Notes under the pieces: generated by a model
What the model was told of the DNA's origin: nothing
The model's input: the letters and a program-made list of their open reading frames with translations, nothing else
Databases searched by the model: none
Translations under genes and position numbers: made by a program
Assembly (NCBI GenBank): GCA_029959085.1
Contig: JARWIR010000005.1
Location: 49,106,850-49,170,849, forward strand
From: Nemophila menziesii
Taxonomy: Eukaryota > Streptophyta > Magnoliopsida > Boraginales > Hydrophyllaceae
Direction: 5' to 3'
DNA length: 64,000 bases
Part shown: positions 47,857 to 58,058 of the stretch, in pieces
Layout: each line of letters opens with the position of its first letter
Position numbering within the stretch: the stretch's first letter is position 1

Positions 47857-50505
47857 ATGCGAAGGAGACTTTTTAAGGATCTTGAGACATTACCTCCGAT
47901 CCTTGATAATCCGGAATCATTAGTTAGACTTGCTAACAAGAGAAGGAAAGAACAAGAAGCTCAAGAAGTAGAAGAACTAGCGAACAAAATGGATAATATT
48001 AATCTTCATAACCAAGAGAACACAGGAGTTCAGCTAAATGTGAATGGTCAGCCATTAGTGCCCCCAATCATTCCTAATCCTCCGGTACCACCTGTCATTC
48101 CTAATCCTCCTATTCAAGTCCAAATAGCTGACCCATGGTTTCTTACCGGTCCAGCACAAGAACCATTCCTTGCCCCTCCTCTTGGGATTTGCCCAGCGAA
48201 TATCAATGTTCCGAGATTCCGTCCAGATTTAGGTATGCTAGCTCAGTTTCAGAATTTCGGAAATTTTCGTGGCAAGCCCAGAGAAGACCCACTTCGCGCA
48301 GTACAGAAATTTATGCAAATCTGTGATTTATACATTACGCAAGGAGTAACAAGGGAGCAAATGTATTTTGCTACATTCAGATTTTTCTGAATAGATGGAG
48401 CGAGTGATTGGCATGATTCACAAGAACCAGGGAAGATTACGAATTGGGAGCAGTTACAGGCTGCGTTTTTCGACAGATATTATCCGTCCAACATAAGGTT
48501 AGATGTTCAACTCGAGTTAACACACTTCCGACAAGAGTATGATGAAGCGTTGGGTAGAAGTTCGTCGAGATTTCAGAAATGTTTACGAAGAGTCCCCAAT
48601 CACGACCTTTCAGAACAACAGCGATTTAAAAAAATTCTATAACGTTCTTGAGGGGAGTTCACGAAAAGATTTAGATTTGTTATGTGGTAGTGCGTCTTTA
48701 CGAGTTCAGCCTGCTTACGCAAGAATTATTTTAGATAGAACAGTCGACAATGAAGTAGGGTGGAATACTGTAAGAACACCAGTTAAAGGGGGAGTTAATA
48801 ATATCAACATTGAAGAGAAGTTCAACTACTTAGAGAACAAGATACAAACCACATTAGAACAACAATTGAGACAACTTACATTAGCCGTGAAAGAAGGTTT
48901 TTCGAATAAAAGATTTGAGGTAAACGCTGCACAAGAGGTGTATGGATGTGAGTATTGTGGTGTGAATGATCACGTTTCGGAGAATTGTCAGAATAATCAA
49001 GAGTCTGTGATGTTTGTCTCCAACAGAGGAAATTTTAATTCAAATGGTAATGGATATCAGCCTAACAGAAACCATCCTGGGTTTCAATATTCAAATCCTA
49101 ATGGGGCAGCTAATCCTACATACGCATATCAGCCGCGTCCCCAAGGTAACAACTTTAATCCAAGACCTCGGAATAATTATCAAGGAGGACAGAATCAAGG
49201 AAACTATATTCAGAGACAACCTCCCCAAGACAATTATAACGACACCATGAACCAAAAAGCCTTACATGCTCAACCACAAGAAGGTGCGAATAACCTTCAG
49301 AAACCCGTAGAAAGGTTGATTGCCCTTCACACACAATCAGCTCAAAGACAACAAGCACACATCAAAATGTTAGAGGACCAAATTGCACAAATGTCAAAAC
49401 AATTAAATCAGCGTCCACAAGGAGGACTCCCTAGTGATACAGAAGTTCCAAAACAAACCGAAGATTGTAATGCCATAGCGTTGAGAAGTGGTAAGAAACT
49501 TCCTCCATCTCCATTTCCAGTCATGAAAGAAAAAGAAGTGATAAATAAAGAAAAACTAGTAGTGGAGGAGATAGAAAAAGAAAGTGAACCTGAAGTAATA
49601 GAGGTGGAGAAAATTCCAGAAATTCAGAAAAAGAAAGATATTGTGGAGAACCGTCCTCCCCCACCTTTCCCTTCGAGAGTTCAGAAAAAAGGAGATATGG
49701 CCGAATATCAGAGATTCATCAATAGGGTAAGGGGTCTCAACATAAATATTCCGTTACTTGAAGCTATTAAAGATATTCCGAAATACGTAAAGTTTTTGAA
49801 GAGAGCCCTAACCAACAAAAGGTCGTATTGTGGTAATGAGATGATTGGTTTACCCGAAGAGTGCAGCGCTATCTGCCAAAGTAAGTTTCCACCTAAGTTG
49901 CTTGACCCTGGGAATTTCACAATTCTGATATCGATTGGTAAAGAGTGGCAAGGTAAAGCATTATGCGATTTTGGTGCAAGTATTAATCTTATGCCCAAAT
50001 CAATCTTCGATAAGCTGAGAATGGGAGATTTGAGACCTACTTCTAAGGTCTTGCAAATGGCCGATAGACCCCTCGTTCATCCGGAGGGACGAATCGAAGA
50101 TGTCCTCGTTAAGGCAGGTACTTTAGTTTTTCCCGTTGATTTTGTTATTCTTGAATACGACGCGGATAGGAATGTTCCCATTATTTTGGGACGACCATTC
50201 CTAGCCACGGGACGTACTTTGATCGATGTAGAAAACGGAGAACTAACCATGAGAATCCAAGATGAGGAGGTGAAGTTCAATGTGTTCAGAGCTATGAAAT
50301 TTCCAGATGTTCCAGGAGATTGCTTTCGAATGGATGTAGCTGAACATGCCACGCAAGAGGTATTTGATTGTTTTAATTATGATGATGTCTTGCAGGCTGC
50401 TTTGACACTAGATTTACCTGAGATGATGGAAGAGCTAGCCAAAACAGTGGCAGCTCTCAATCGAGAAACCCAAAATATAGGCGCCCCGCCTATGAACCTG
50501 TGAGA
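47857..50505 (+). pseudogene. E6 gag-protease region
   Basis: ATG at 47857 (product MRRRLFKDLE). TGA at 48388-48390 interrupts the Gag core (RFF before DGASDW), and a frameshift in an A-run near 48625 follows. From 48630 to about 50470 the frame is open: CCHC knuckle CEYCGVNDHVSENC (around 48950), Gln/Asn-rich linker, PPPPFPSRVQKKGDM, then protease (CDFGASINLMPKSIF, IILGRPFLATG). A shift near 50470 leads into the RT part. Gag forms particles and binds RNA; the protease would process the polyprotein. The knuckle is intact here and in E5. Confidence 0.87.
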
Positions 50506-52517
50506 GAACTGGGGGAGATGATCATAAAAAATAAACCATCCATTGAATCTCCTCTGAAGCTAGAAGAGAAACCATTGCCAGCTCACTTGAGGTATACTTA
50601 TTTGGGTACTAATAATACTTTACCTGTTATTGTTTCAGCAAATTTAACAGGTTTTCAAGAGGATAAACTGCTACGTGTACTAAGGGAGAACAAAGAGGCG
50701 ATAGGTTGGACCATTGCTGATATCAAAGGCATTAGTCCATCCTATTGTCAACATAAAATTATTCTAGAAGATGATAGTGCACGTTCAGTTGAAGGTCAAA
50801 GGAGATTAATACCAGCAATGAAGGAAGTAGTGAAGATTGAAGTGATTAAGCTACTAGACGCGGGAATCATCTTTACCATAGCTAGTAGTGAGTGGGTTAT
50901 TCCAGTTCAGTGCGTACTGAAGAAAGGAGGAATGACTACCATCCTCAATGATCAGAATGAAGCCATCTCCACGAGAACAGTTTTTGGTTGGAGGGTTTGA
51001 ATGGATTACCACAAGTTGAACAAGGCGACCAGAAAAGACCATTTTCCTCTTCCCTTAATTGATCACATGTTAGACAAATTGGCTGGTAGGGAGTACTACT
51101 GCTTCCTGGATGACTATTCGGGGAATAATCAGATTTACGTAGATCCAGCTGATCAACACAAAACCACATTTACATGCCGTTTTGGCACCTTTGCATATCG
51201 AAGGATGCCTTTTGGGTTATGTAACGCACCCGCAACCTTTCGGAGATGTATGATGGCTATTTTCTGGGATATGATTGATAATTTCCTCGAGGTATTTATG
51301 GATGACTTTTCCGTATTCGGTGATGATTTTGAGGAATGTTTACAGAATTTAGAAAAGATGTTAATAAGATACATGATAATGAGACTTATGGAGTTATTAC
51401 AGGTTGTCACGATTCACCCTATGGAGGACATTTTAAAGGTGATCACACAGCTGCTAAGGTAATCCAATCTGGTTTTTATTGGCCTACGTTACATAAAGAC
51501 TGTCATGAATATGTAAAGAAGTGTAATAGATGTCAATTTACTGGGAATATATCCAAGAGGGATGAGATGCCGCGTAATATCATTCTTGAGGTAGAGATAC
51601 TTGATGTGTGGGGGATTGATTTTATGGGTCCGTTTGTACCACCCAATGGAAATTTATATATCCTGTTAGCTGTTGATTATGTGTCTAAATGGGTAGAGGA
51701 TGTAGCTCTACCTACGAATGATTCGCGAGTGGTAGTTAAATTTTTGTAATCTCATATTTTCACTAGACATGGCACACCTCGAGTGATTATAAGTGATGGA
51801 GGTTCACACTTTGTGAACAAATATTTGAAGAATGTTCTAGAGAAACATGGGATTAGACATCGTATTTCAACCGCTTATCATCCGCAATCTAATGGTCAAG
51901 CTGAAGTTTCGAATCGAGAGGTAAAATCTATACTTGAGAAGACTGTTGGTCCTACGAGAAAAGATTGGTCTTTAAAATTAGATGATGCACTATGAGCTTA
52001 TCGTACTGCTTTCAAAACTCATATTGGTGCATCTTCGTATCGAATGGTGTATGGTAAGTCTTGTCATTTACCTCTTGAACTTGAATTGGATGCATATTGG
52101 ACCATAGCTGAATTGAATTTAGATCCTACCTTAGCCGCTGAGAATAAAATGATGAAATTAAACGAACTTGATGAGTTTCGGTTACATGCCTATGAGAATG
52201 CTAAATTATATAAAGAGAATACGAAAAGATGGCATGATAATCGAATTTGAGTGAAGAATTTTGAAGTTGGACAAAAGGTCCTTAAATATAACTCGAAGTT
52301 CAGCAATTATCCGGGTAAGTTGAGGTCAAAATGGTCAGGTCCCTATATCGTAACAAAAGTCACGCCTCACGGAGCTATTGAGATTGAGAATCCAATCGAG
52401 CACCGTTCCTTCATGGTAAACGGTCATCGACTGAAGATTTATCACGGAGGTGAAGATATTAATCGCGCGGTGGACCCACATCCCGGAGAGGTTATGTACC
52501 TCCTCGAAGCACCTTAG
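50506..52517 (+). pseudogene. E6 pol: RT and integrase with RNase H deleted
   Basis: The RT start is in frame from about 50500; TGA at 50998-51000 is followed by MDYHKLNKATRKDHFPLP, PFGLCNAPATF and FMDDFSVFG. After LQNLEK (about 51356) the sequence jumps to [15 protein letters not shown]: compared with E5, about 1 kb carrying the end of RT and all RNase H is gone. The integrase then runs in another frame to 52517: HHCC, core with [15 protein letters not shown] and [18 protein letters not shown] (D, D and E visible), and the C-terminal GPY/F module (VGQKVLKYNS, KWSGPYIVTKV, HGG). In-frame stops are near 51747, 51993 and 52248. There is no chromodomain, as expected for Athila. Confidence 0.88.
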
Positions 52518-52530
52518 AATATGAGGTAAC

Positions 52531-52547
52531 CGTCGAGCTTAACGACG
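52531..52547 (+). other. Covarying hairpin after E6 pol
   Basis: CGTCG-AGCTTAA-CGACG. It matches the CGTCT/AGACG hairpin of E1-E4 in position and in the following TTTAACAAAAG. The fifth pair is changed on both sides (T-A to G-C), which keeps the stem. Confidence 0.6.
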
Positions 52548-52739
52548 TTTAACAAAAGCCAATTCATTGTATATTAGCTTCGTATTTTCATTAATTTATA
52601 GTGTATATTAGTAATTTTCGTTGATTAGTGTTTATTTTTAAGAAATGAGAAAGGTTAGTTGTGTTTGATGGTATCAGGAGTATAAGAGGTCATGAGTTTG
52701 GGGTAAAAGTGTTAGAAGTGAAACTTTTCAGAAAAAATT

Positions 52740-53185
52740 CCAGGAGAAACCGAAAACCTGGTTTCGCACAAACCGGGAACCCGGTTTCGTGAGCTGTGAA
52801 GACCCCTCCTCTGACCCTTGCGTGGCACGAGACGCAAAAGGGCTGCGTCTGAATTCGCGCATCGACGAAATCCGGGGCCCTGGTTTTAAACAAACCGGGT
52901 ACCCGGTTTTGGGAGCTGATGAGATCGAAGGTTCTGACCCCTGCGTGGCTCGAGACGCAAGGGGTTGCGTCCAAGCCATCCCGCGCTCGTGTCTCAGACG
53001 CAAACCGGGAACCCGGTTTCGCACAAACCGGGAACCCGGTTTTGAGAGCTGCTGGTTCCAAACTCTCTGACCACTGCGTGGCGCGAGACGCAGGTCAGCT
53101 GCGTCCAAGGCAAAAAAAATAGTATTTCGACTATTTTCTCACCGACTTAGCGTCGAACCGGGAACCCGGTTTCGCCACTGTATTT
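52740..53185 (+). repeat. GC-rich palindrome block of E6
   Basis: AAACCGGGAACCCGGTTT or its TA-centred form occurs at 52770-52787, 52892-52909, 53002-53019, 53025-53042 and, slightly shorter, 53156-53171. Between them are repeated GCGTGGCACGAGACGCAA-like units that are also inverted repeats. Further copies lie in the 3' UTR at 55666-55683 and 55689-55706. Open frames on both strands across the block are not supported as genes. Confidence 0.8.
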
Positions 53186-53562
53186 ATCGGTTTTAAGTTG
53201 TTTTGACCTATTTATTTAGCTTCTTTCTCAAGTTAGCCTCCACATACGATTTCAGCTTTACACAACTCCGAAAATCATCATCAAAACGGGTTTTATTCAC
53301 CTATTCTTGCTCTCTTTCTTCCTAAAAACACATAATCAACCCAAAATCTTTCCAAAACTTCACCAAATTCTTACTTTTTCCCTCAATTCCTTCTTCAACC
53401 AAACCTTTAATTGAACCACTAAACCTTTCCAATCCTTCAAATTTATCCTTACCCATCTCATAACTTACACTAATTCATCCTCATCTTCTCTCAAAACATC
53501 AAAGATTGAAACTTTTCCCTAGTTTTCAACTCTTTGAAGTTTTGAGTTTGGGGTGGAAATCC
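53186..53562 (+). other. G-poor leader before E6 ORF2
   Basis: A, C and T-rich tract with many CCTTTCC and CAAAACTTC words, ending with TTTTGAGTTTGGGGTGG (53540-53556) six bases before the ORF2 ATG. No gene seen. Confidence 0.45.
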
Positions 53563-54873
53563 ATGACTAACAGGACAGATTCTTTCAGTTACACAAGTAG
53601 AAACAACCCAAGAACAAGAAACAATCCTGGTGCTACACAAGAGAGAGCTATTGAGATTCCAGATTCGGGTCCTAAAAAAAAGATTGAAGAGGTTAAGACT
53701 GCTATGAAGAGAAAAGAAAACCCAAGTAAGGCCACTCCTGCTAAGCCTACTTTGGTTGATGAAGAAGAAGAGGAAGAGATTGAGGAGCAACTTCCAAAAG
53801 AGCCTGTTCCAGAACCGCGAGCCCCGAGAAGAAAATTTATTGCACACAAGCTTGAGAGGGTATTCATACCTTGGGCTGAACAGGTTCGTGATCGAATTAA
53901 GTTCTTGAAGTTTGGTATTGAGAAAACATTCCCTTCTGGTATTATGACTAGCGAATTTAAGAGTTATGCAGCTACTTGTGATAAGTTTGGGTGGACTGAA
54001 TTGAGACAGAGAAAGCTTACATTTATCCCCACCTTGGTCTGTGATTTCTACGAAGGACTAACCTTTTCGAATAAACAAGCAATTATCGTCCGTTAAAAGG
54101 TATTACCCCTATCAGTTGAACTTATTCGCAAAGCCTTGAAACTCCCCGAATTTACTGGTCCTTGCCCTTATTTCGAAACGCTAAATGACCCATCTTTTGA
54201 GTGGGAATCTCTTTGGGACACAGTTTTGATTCGTGGGAAACGCCCTATTCTGATTGGTGAGATATATGGTGGGCAGGTTTATAGTAGTTGTTTGTTGCCT
54301 TGTGCTAAGGTATGGTCTAGATTTGTAGTACCTACATTCTTTGGTATTAATCACACTTCCGAGTTGAAGAAGGAGCATGTTATTTTTATTAAGAACATTG
54401 TTGAACATCGAGAGATGGATGTTGCACGTGTAATTTACGAGACGATAATGGAGTTTGAGAAAATCCCTACTAGTCAACAAAATCTCAAGTTTCCTTGTAC
54501 TATCACTTCCTTGTGTCTAGACGCAAAAATACCGCGAAGGAACAAAGAGATTGACGCGTCCGAAGAGGGAGACGCAATGACATTGAATTCCATTGACAAC
54601 GCCCACAATGAAGCAACCCATCCAATTAAGAACCCTAGAGCTCCTCCACCAAAGAATAAGATACATACTGATAATGGGTTAGAGGAAGAGATTCGAGTGT
54701 TGAAAGAGAATCAAGAAAAGATGATTGTTACCTTAGGAAACGTCACCAAAGATTTAGATATTCTTCGCAACATGCTAATTGGGGTGAGAACCATCCAACA
54801 TGCCACCTATGGGTTACTCGCGAAGGATTCTATACCTGGACGCAACACCGATAACCAGCCTCGCGCTGGTTAA
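53563..54873 (+). pseudogene. E6 ORF2, Athila env-position protein, one stop
   Basis: The start is ATG at 53563 because MTNRT aligns with the ORF2 starts of E1 and E3; an in-frame start at 53506 would lie in the leader. One stop, TAA at 54094-54096, lies where E3 has a Gly codon; otherwise the frame is open for about 437 codons. An acidic stretch (EEEEEEIEEQ) and a Pro-rich stretch precede the conserved plant-transposon-protein domain: FGWTELRQRKLTFIPTLVCD with FYEGLTF, then HTSELKKEHVIFIKNIVEH, MDVARVIYETIMEF and FPCTITSLCLDA. The C-terminal third has a coiled coil (LEEEIRVLKENQEKM). No signal peptide or membrane helix is seen. The best preserved ORF2 of the window. Confidence 0.8.
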
Positions 54874-56154
54874 GATACGTTTTCTTTCCTTTCTCAGTTA
54901 GTGTATATTATTTTATTTGCGTTGAGTCTTTTTCGAGTCGTGGGGACACGACTCATTTTTTAGTTTGGGGTGGGGTTCGTTGCCTCATCCCAGTTTTATG
55001 TGCTATGTGTTTTATCGCTTTCAATAAAATTAATTAGGAGTTGCGTTTGACTGTAGAAGCTTTTCAATGTCCCCATTAAGCATACTTTTGATAAATCAAT
55101 GATAGTAAATAGTGGACTTTAGGAATTAGTATAAAACGCGCTTCAATTGCATGCAAACATAGATATTGGATAGGAAGAATTAACAAACAATGCAAAAGAA
55201 GTAAGTTCGTACTTAAGGAAAATGTTTGGTGTGTAGAACGTGAGATCTAAATTAGTAGAGAACCCACTTAGATATAAACTAGAGACGAACCTTGTAACTA
55301 GGAAAATGATAGGGGCAGTTCTTTGATAGCCATTTGAAGCCTTTTAGCTTTCTATCCCTTATATTAATATTATCCGCCTTAGCCCAATTTTGAGTCTTAA
55401 AGCCTTTTCTTTTGTCGCCATGTTATAAGCCCATATCCCCTTAGTTTATTAGGCATTTCCAAAATAACCCGCAATTGAATCACGATCATGAGACATGTCT
55501 CGAGCTTGAGTTTGGGGTGGTGGGTCCATCTTTTAGGAAATTACATTTCGAGGGAGAAATATGTGTTTGTACTAAAGCACGAAAAGAAATTTTAGATGAT
55601 ATTGTAAATTGTAACCCTTTGCGGGATTGAAAAAAAAAGTGAAATAAAATTCTCGAAGTCAGTAGAATCCGGGTACCCGGATTTCGCAAAACCGGGAACC
55701 CGGTTTCCCCTGACCTCATTTTTCGAGAAAAAGAAAGAATAAAACACCTGGCGTAGTTTCTGTAAATCATCTTAGTATAGATTGGGTTAACTTGGGATGC
55801 TAATTAGCGCATCAAAGGGGTTGAGTGAGAACGTTATATGAGTGTAAACTCAAGCTCGTGGACATTTGTTGATGGTAAGTGAGGAGAGAGCCAAAAGCTC
55901 ACTTCAAATTTACCAAATATACATACCACACCGTCCCTAAGCCTACGCTAAAACCGTAAAGTCCTCGTGATTCTTAGGTGCAATACTAAGTGGAGCGTTC
56001 AAAGCGAGTAAGGATCGAGGAACAACCTATAGCCATCATAATGAGATAAGTACGAATGTAACCTTCTAGCATTGCGAAGTTAATTTTATGATTGAATTTA
56101 TTTATGTTTGATTTTTGCATGATTAGTGTATGTGTATACTAGTTCCTAATGTTT
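54874..56154 (+). other. E6 3' UTR up to the Copia insertion
   Basis: Contains the intact GGGA-tetraloop hairpin GAGTCGTGGGGACACGACTC (54935-54954), a G-run (54961-54979), purine tract GAGTTTGGGGTGGTGGG (55508-55524), two palindromes (55666-55683 and 55689-55706), and blocks alignable with E3 32050-32420 (GAGGAGAGAGCCAAAAGCTC, CCGTCCCTAAGCCTA). No gene. The PPT is beyond the insertion. Confidence 0.65.
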
Positions 56155-56588
56155 TGAAAGAAATAAAATAAATTAATAGATTTATTTCCATGTCACCCAT
56201 GATATGTTAACATGAACGTGCTAAAGAAAGTTACCTGGGTTTAACTGAAAGAACTTACCCACTTTCTTAGTGTTTTGGGTGGAGATCATGGGTAGGTGGT
56301 TTATTATCTAGTTAATAAACCAACGCTTCCTGGACTCTATAAATAGAAGTCTCCTACTCCATCTTCAATACAGCTTCACATAACACAAAATTTCTTCAGC
56401 AAAAATTCCTTCTCTTATTCCATTATACGCTCAAATTCATAGATTCTTAGGTGATGAAAAAAAGGGCTTAATTCTAGTAATTAAGTTCATGATCAGAAAG
56501 CAAGAATTCAGAAAGTAAGAATTCAGAAATCAATCCGCTGCGTAAGAAGGTTTTCTAAAACCTTAAACTCTTAAATTCATAGGTAACA
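56155..56588 (+). repeat. 5' LTR of the Copia element
   Basis: 434 bp, TGAAAGAAAT...GGTAACA. TATAAATAG at 56338-56346. Followed by AT and the PBS. Confidence 0.92.
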
Positions 56589-56590
56589 AT

Positions 56591-56602
56591 TGGTATCAGA
56601 GC
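56591..56602 (+). other. PBS of the Copia element, tRNA-Met type
   Basis: TGGTATCAGAGC, complementary to the 3' end of initiator tRNA-Met, the standard plant Copia primer site. Confidence 0.92.
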
Positions 56603-56716
56603 ATGTTACCTGGATTTTTTTTTGCTTCGTCTTGTTTCTTCTGTTTTCCATGCGATTCAATTTTAAAAAAAAAACAAATTTTTTTTGCTGTGTCGAATGT
56701 ATTATTCACAGAAGAG

Positions 56717-56732
56717 AACATTGTTGTATCTT
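56717..56732. repeat. Target-site duplication of the SINE, left copy
   Basis: AACATTGTTGTATCTT, matched with one difference by AACATTGTTCTATCTT at 56991-57006. Confidence 0.88.
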
Positions 56733-56990
56733 TTTTTTTTTTTCGATGTATGGGTGTCCGGGCCAGCTTACGCGCACCACGACTAATCCCATAGGAAATA
56801 TACACGCCTCCTCATGCATACTCCCACTTAATCAGAACTAGGTTACCCATGTTCAGGGAGGAGACTCGAACTATGCACCCCTTGCTTACCCCCTTTAAGG
56901 GCTCAAGAAATAACACGGCTGAGGGGATTCGAACCCTGTACCTCCTAGTTGAGAGACAGGGTCCTGGCCACTGAGCTAGTCCCAGTGGTT
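56733..56990 (-). mobile_element. tRNA-derived SINE in the Copia leader, minus strand
   Basis: Read on the minus strand: TAGCTCAGTGG (A box, about 56980-56970), GGTTCGAATCC (B box, about 56935-56925), body with ATGCATGAGGAGGCGTGTAT and GTCGTGGTGCGCGTAAGCTGG, CCCGGACACCC, and a poly(A) tail (the T-run at 56733-56743). A 16-bp duplication flanks it. The B box matches the Pol III consensus exactly, so this copy may be young. The family is tentative: the 3' domain is of the type shared by several angiosperm SINEs. Confidence 0.88.
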
Positions 56991-57006
56991 AACATTGTTC
57001 TATCTT

Positions 57007-57500
57007 GCTATTAGGTTACGTTATTATTCTTTGGCCTATTTTATCATTAATAATGAGCCTTGCCTTGGAGACGATTTTCTTTTGTGCAGAATTAATTAAA
57101 TTTTTTTTGGATCACTTAATAGCCCGCTGGACCTCTTGCTTATTTATTAGAGCCAATATCTTTTTTAGATTAATTTTTTTTTGGGCCAAGATTTAATATA
57201 TTTTTTGGGCCGACTTATTTGGCCGAGATTTAATTTTTTTTGGGCCGAATAGAGCTGGGCCGTAGGTTTTATTTCTTTTTATTTTTCGGACCAAATTTGT
57301 AATAGTAAAATCATTTTGCATGTAAGGAAATTTGAACCCTGACCAACTCTACCAAAGACTAATAGCTTAACCACTTGATATATACAATTAGTTGTTAGTT
57401 AAAAAGAATATATGATGAACTTATAACAAATTTCAGAAATGTATTAATTTTCAAAAGGTGGTGAATTTTTTTTTCTTACTTTTTTCTATAGAGAAAAAAA
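57007..57500 (+). other. Copia leader, no gene
   Basis: T-rich sequence with several TTTTTTGGGCC words near 57105-57250. No supported ORF or structure beyond the leader role. Confidence 0.4.
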
Positions 57501-58058
57501 ATGGTGATTACACGATCCAGGGGATTACGTGCATTCAGACGCGACCTGTTGATGAATTATAGGACCGATCACAAGACCATAAAGAATTGGACATTGGTCT
57601 ACACCGCCAAAGAGCCCGAGTCAGATGGACAAAGGGAAGATTTGAAAAACAAAATAATGACACTTCGAAATTATAAGATGAAATCATCACATTCTTTAAT
57701 ACAACACGTGAAAATTGTAAACGATATGATACAAGGTGTCATAAAATATGCCTATCACATGAATGAGAATGACAAGGTTGATGCCCTTCTCAAGAATTTG
57801 CCGAAAGACTTGAGTAAAGATCTCCTTGATCTATGGAGGAATGTGAATCCCGAAAATTATGTAGATAGGAGATCAAAAACATATGGTTGGGTCGTATATG
57901 CCTTCACTGAATCTCATATGTGGAACCATTTTAAAAGGCATACAAGTTTTTTCAAATGTACTTGTGAGATGAATTCGCCTACTAAGTATGATCCGATAAG
58001 TCTCTATGTAAAAGAGGGTTTTGAAAAATCGATTCCTTTGAAAACGAGATACGAGTGA
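57501..58058 (+). CDS. Extra ORF upstream of Copia gag, Gag (UBN2)-like segment
   Basis: An uninterrupted 185-residue frame starting ATG at 57501 after an A-run. Residues about 50-105 (LKNKIMTLRNYKMKSSHSLI, QHVKIVNDMIQGV, then DKVDALLKNLPKDL) resemble the helical region of Copia Gag (UBN2 type), where a similar LxxxFxxxKM...LLxSLP pattern is found. The rest (RSKTYGWVVYAF, FFKCTCEMNSP) is not recognised. It is not a duplicate of this element's own gag, which differs in sequence. The true gag starts 410 bp downstream. It could be a captured fragment of another Copia gag or the remains of a transduced gene. It is odd that it is open while gag-pol carries stops. Confidence 0.5.
   Translation: MVITRSRGLRAFRRDLLMNYRTDHKTIKNWTLVYTAKEPESDGQREDLKNKIMTLRNYKMKSSHSLIQHVKIVNDMIQGVIKYAYHMNENDKVDALLKNLPKDLSKDLLDLWRNVNPENYVDRRSKTYGWVVYAFTESHMWNHFKRHTSFFKCTCEMNSPTKYDPISLYVKEGFEKSIPLKTRYE

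Larger units (their letters stand above)
46165..56154 (+). mobile_element. E6: Athila-type gag-pol element with ORF2, lacking its 3' end
   Basis: LTR G, PBS, gag-pol with an internal deletion, GC palindrome block, ORF2 and most of the 3' UTR. A Copia element inserts at 56155, so the PPT and 3' LTR are not seen. The presumed target duplication is ATGCC (46160-46164) in the E5 integrase. It is the only gag-pol copy in the window with both the integrase core and ORF2. Confidence 0.85.

Noticed and set aside
52770..53042. Regularly spaced palindromes looking like a CRISPR array
   Set aside because: Spacing is uneven, spacers are themselves repetitive, and the setting is a plant retroelement.
52690..53122. 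Overlapping open frames of 67-126 codons on both strands in the E6 GC-rich block
   Set aside because: They follow from GC-rich palindromes with few stop codons, overlap one another in several frames and resemble no protein family.
53563..54873. ORF2 as a true viral-type envelope gene
   Set aside because: No signal peptide, no membrane helix and no furin-like site are seen; only its position matches env. The conserved domain is the plant-transposon-protein type.
56900..56985. Possible tRNA gene on the minus strand with A and B boxes
   Set aside because: It is the head of a SINE with poly(A) tail and 16-bp target duplication; no cloverleaf of a functional tRNA can be formed.
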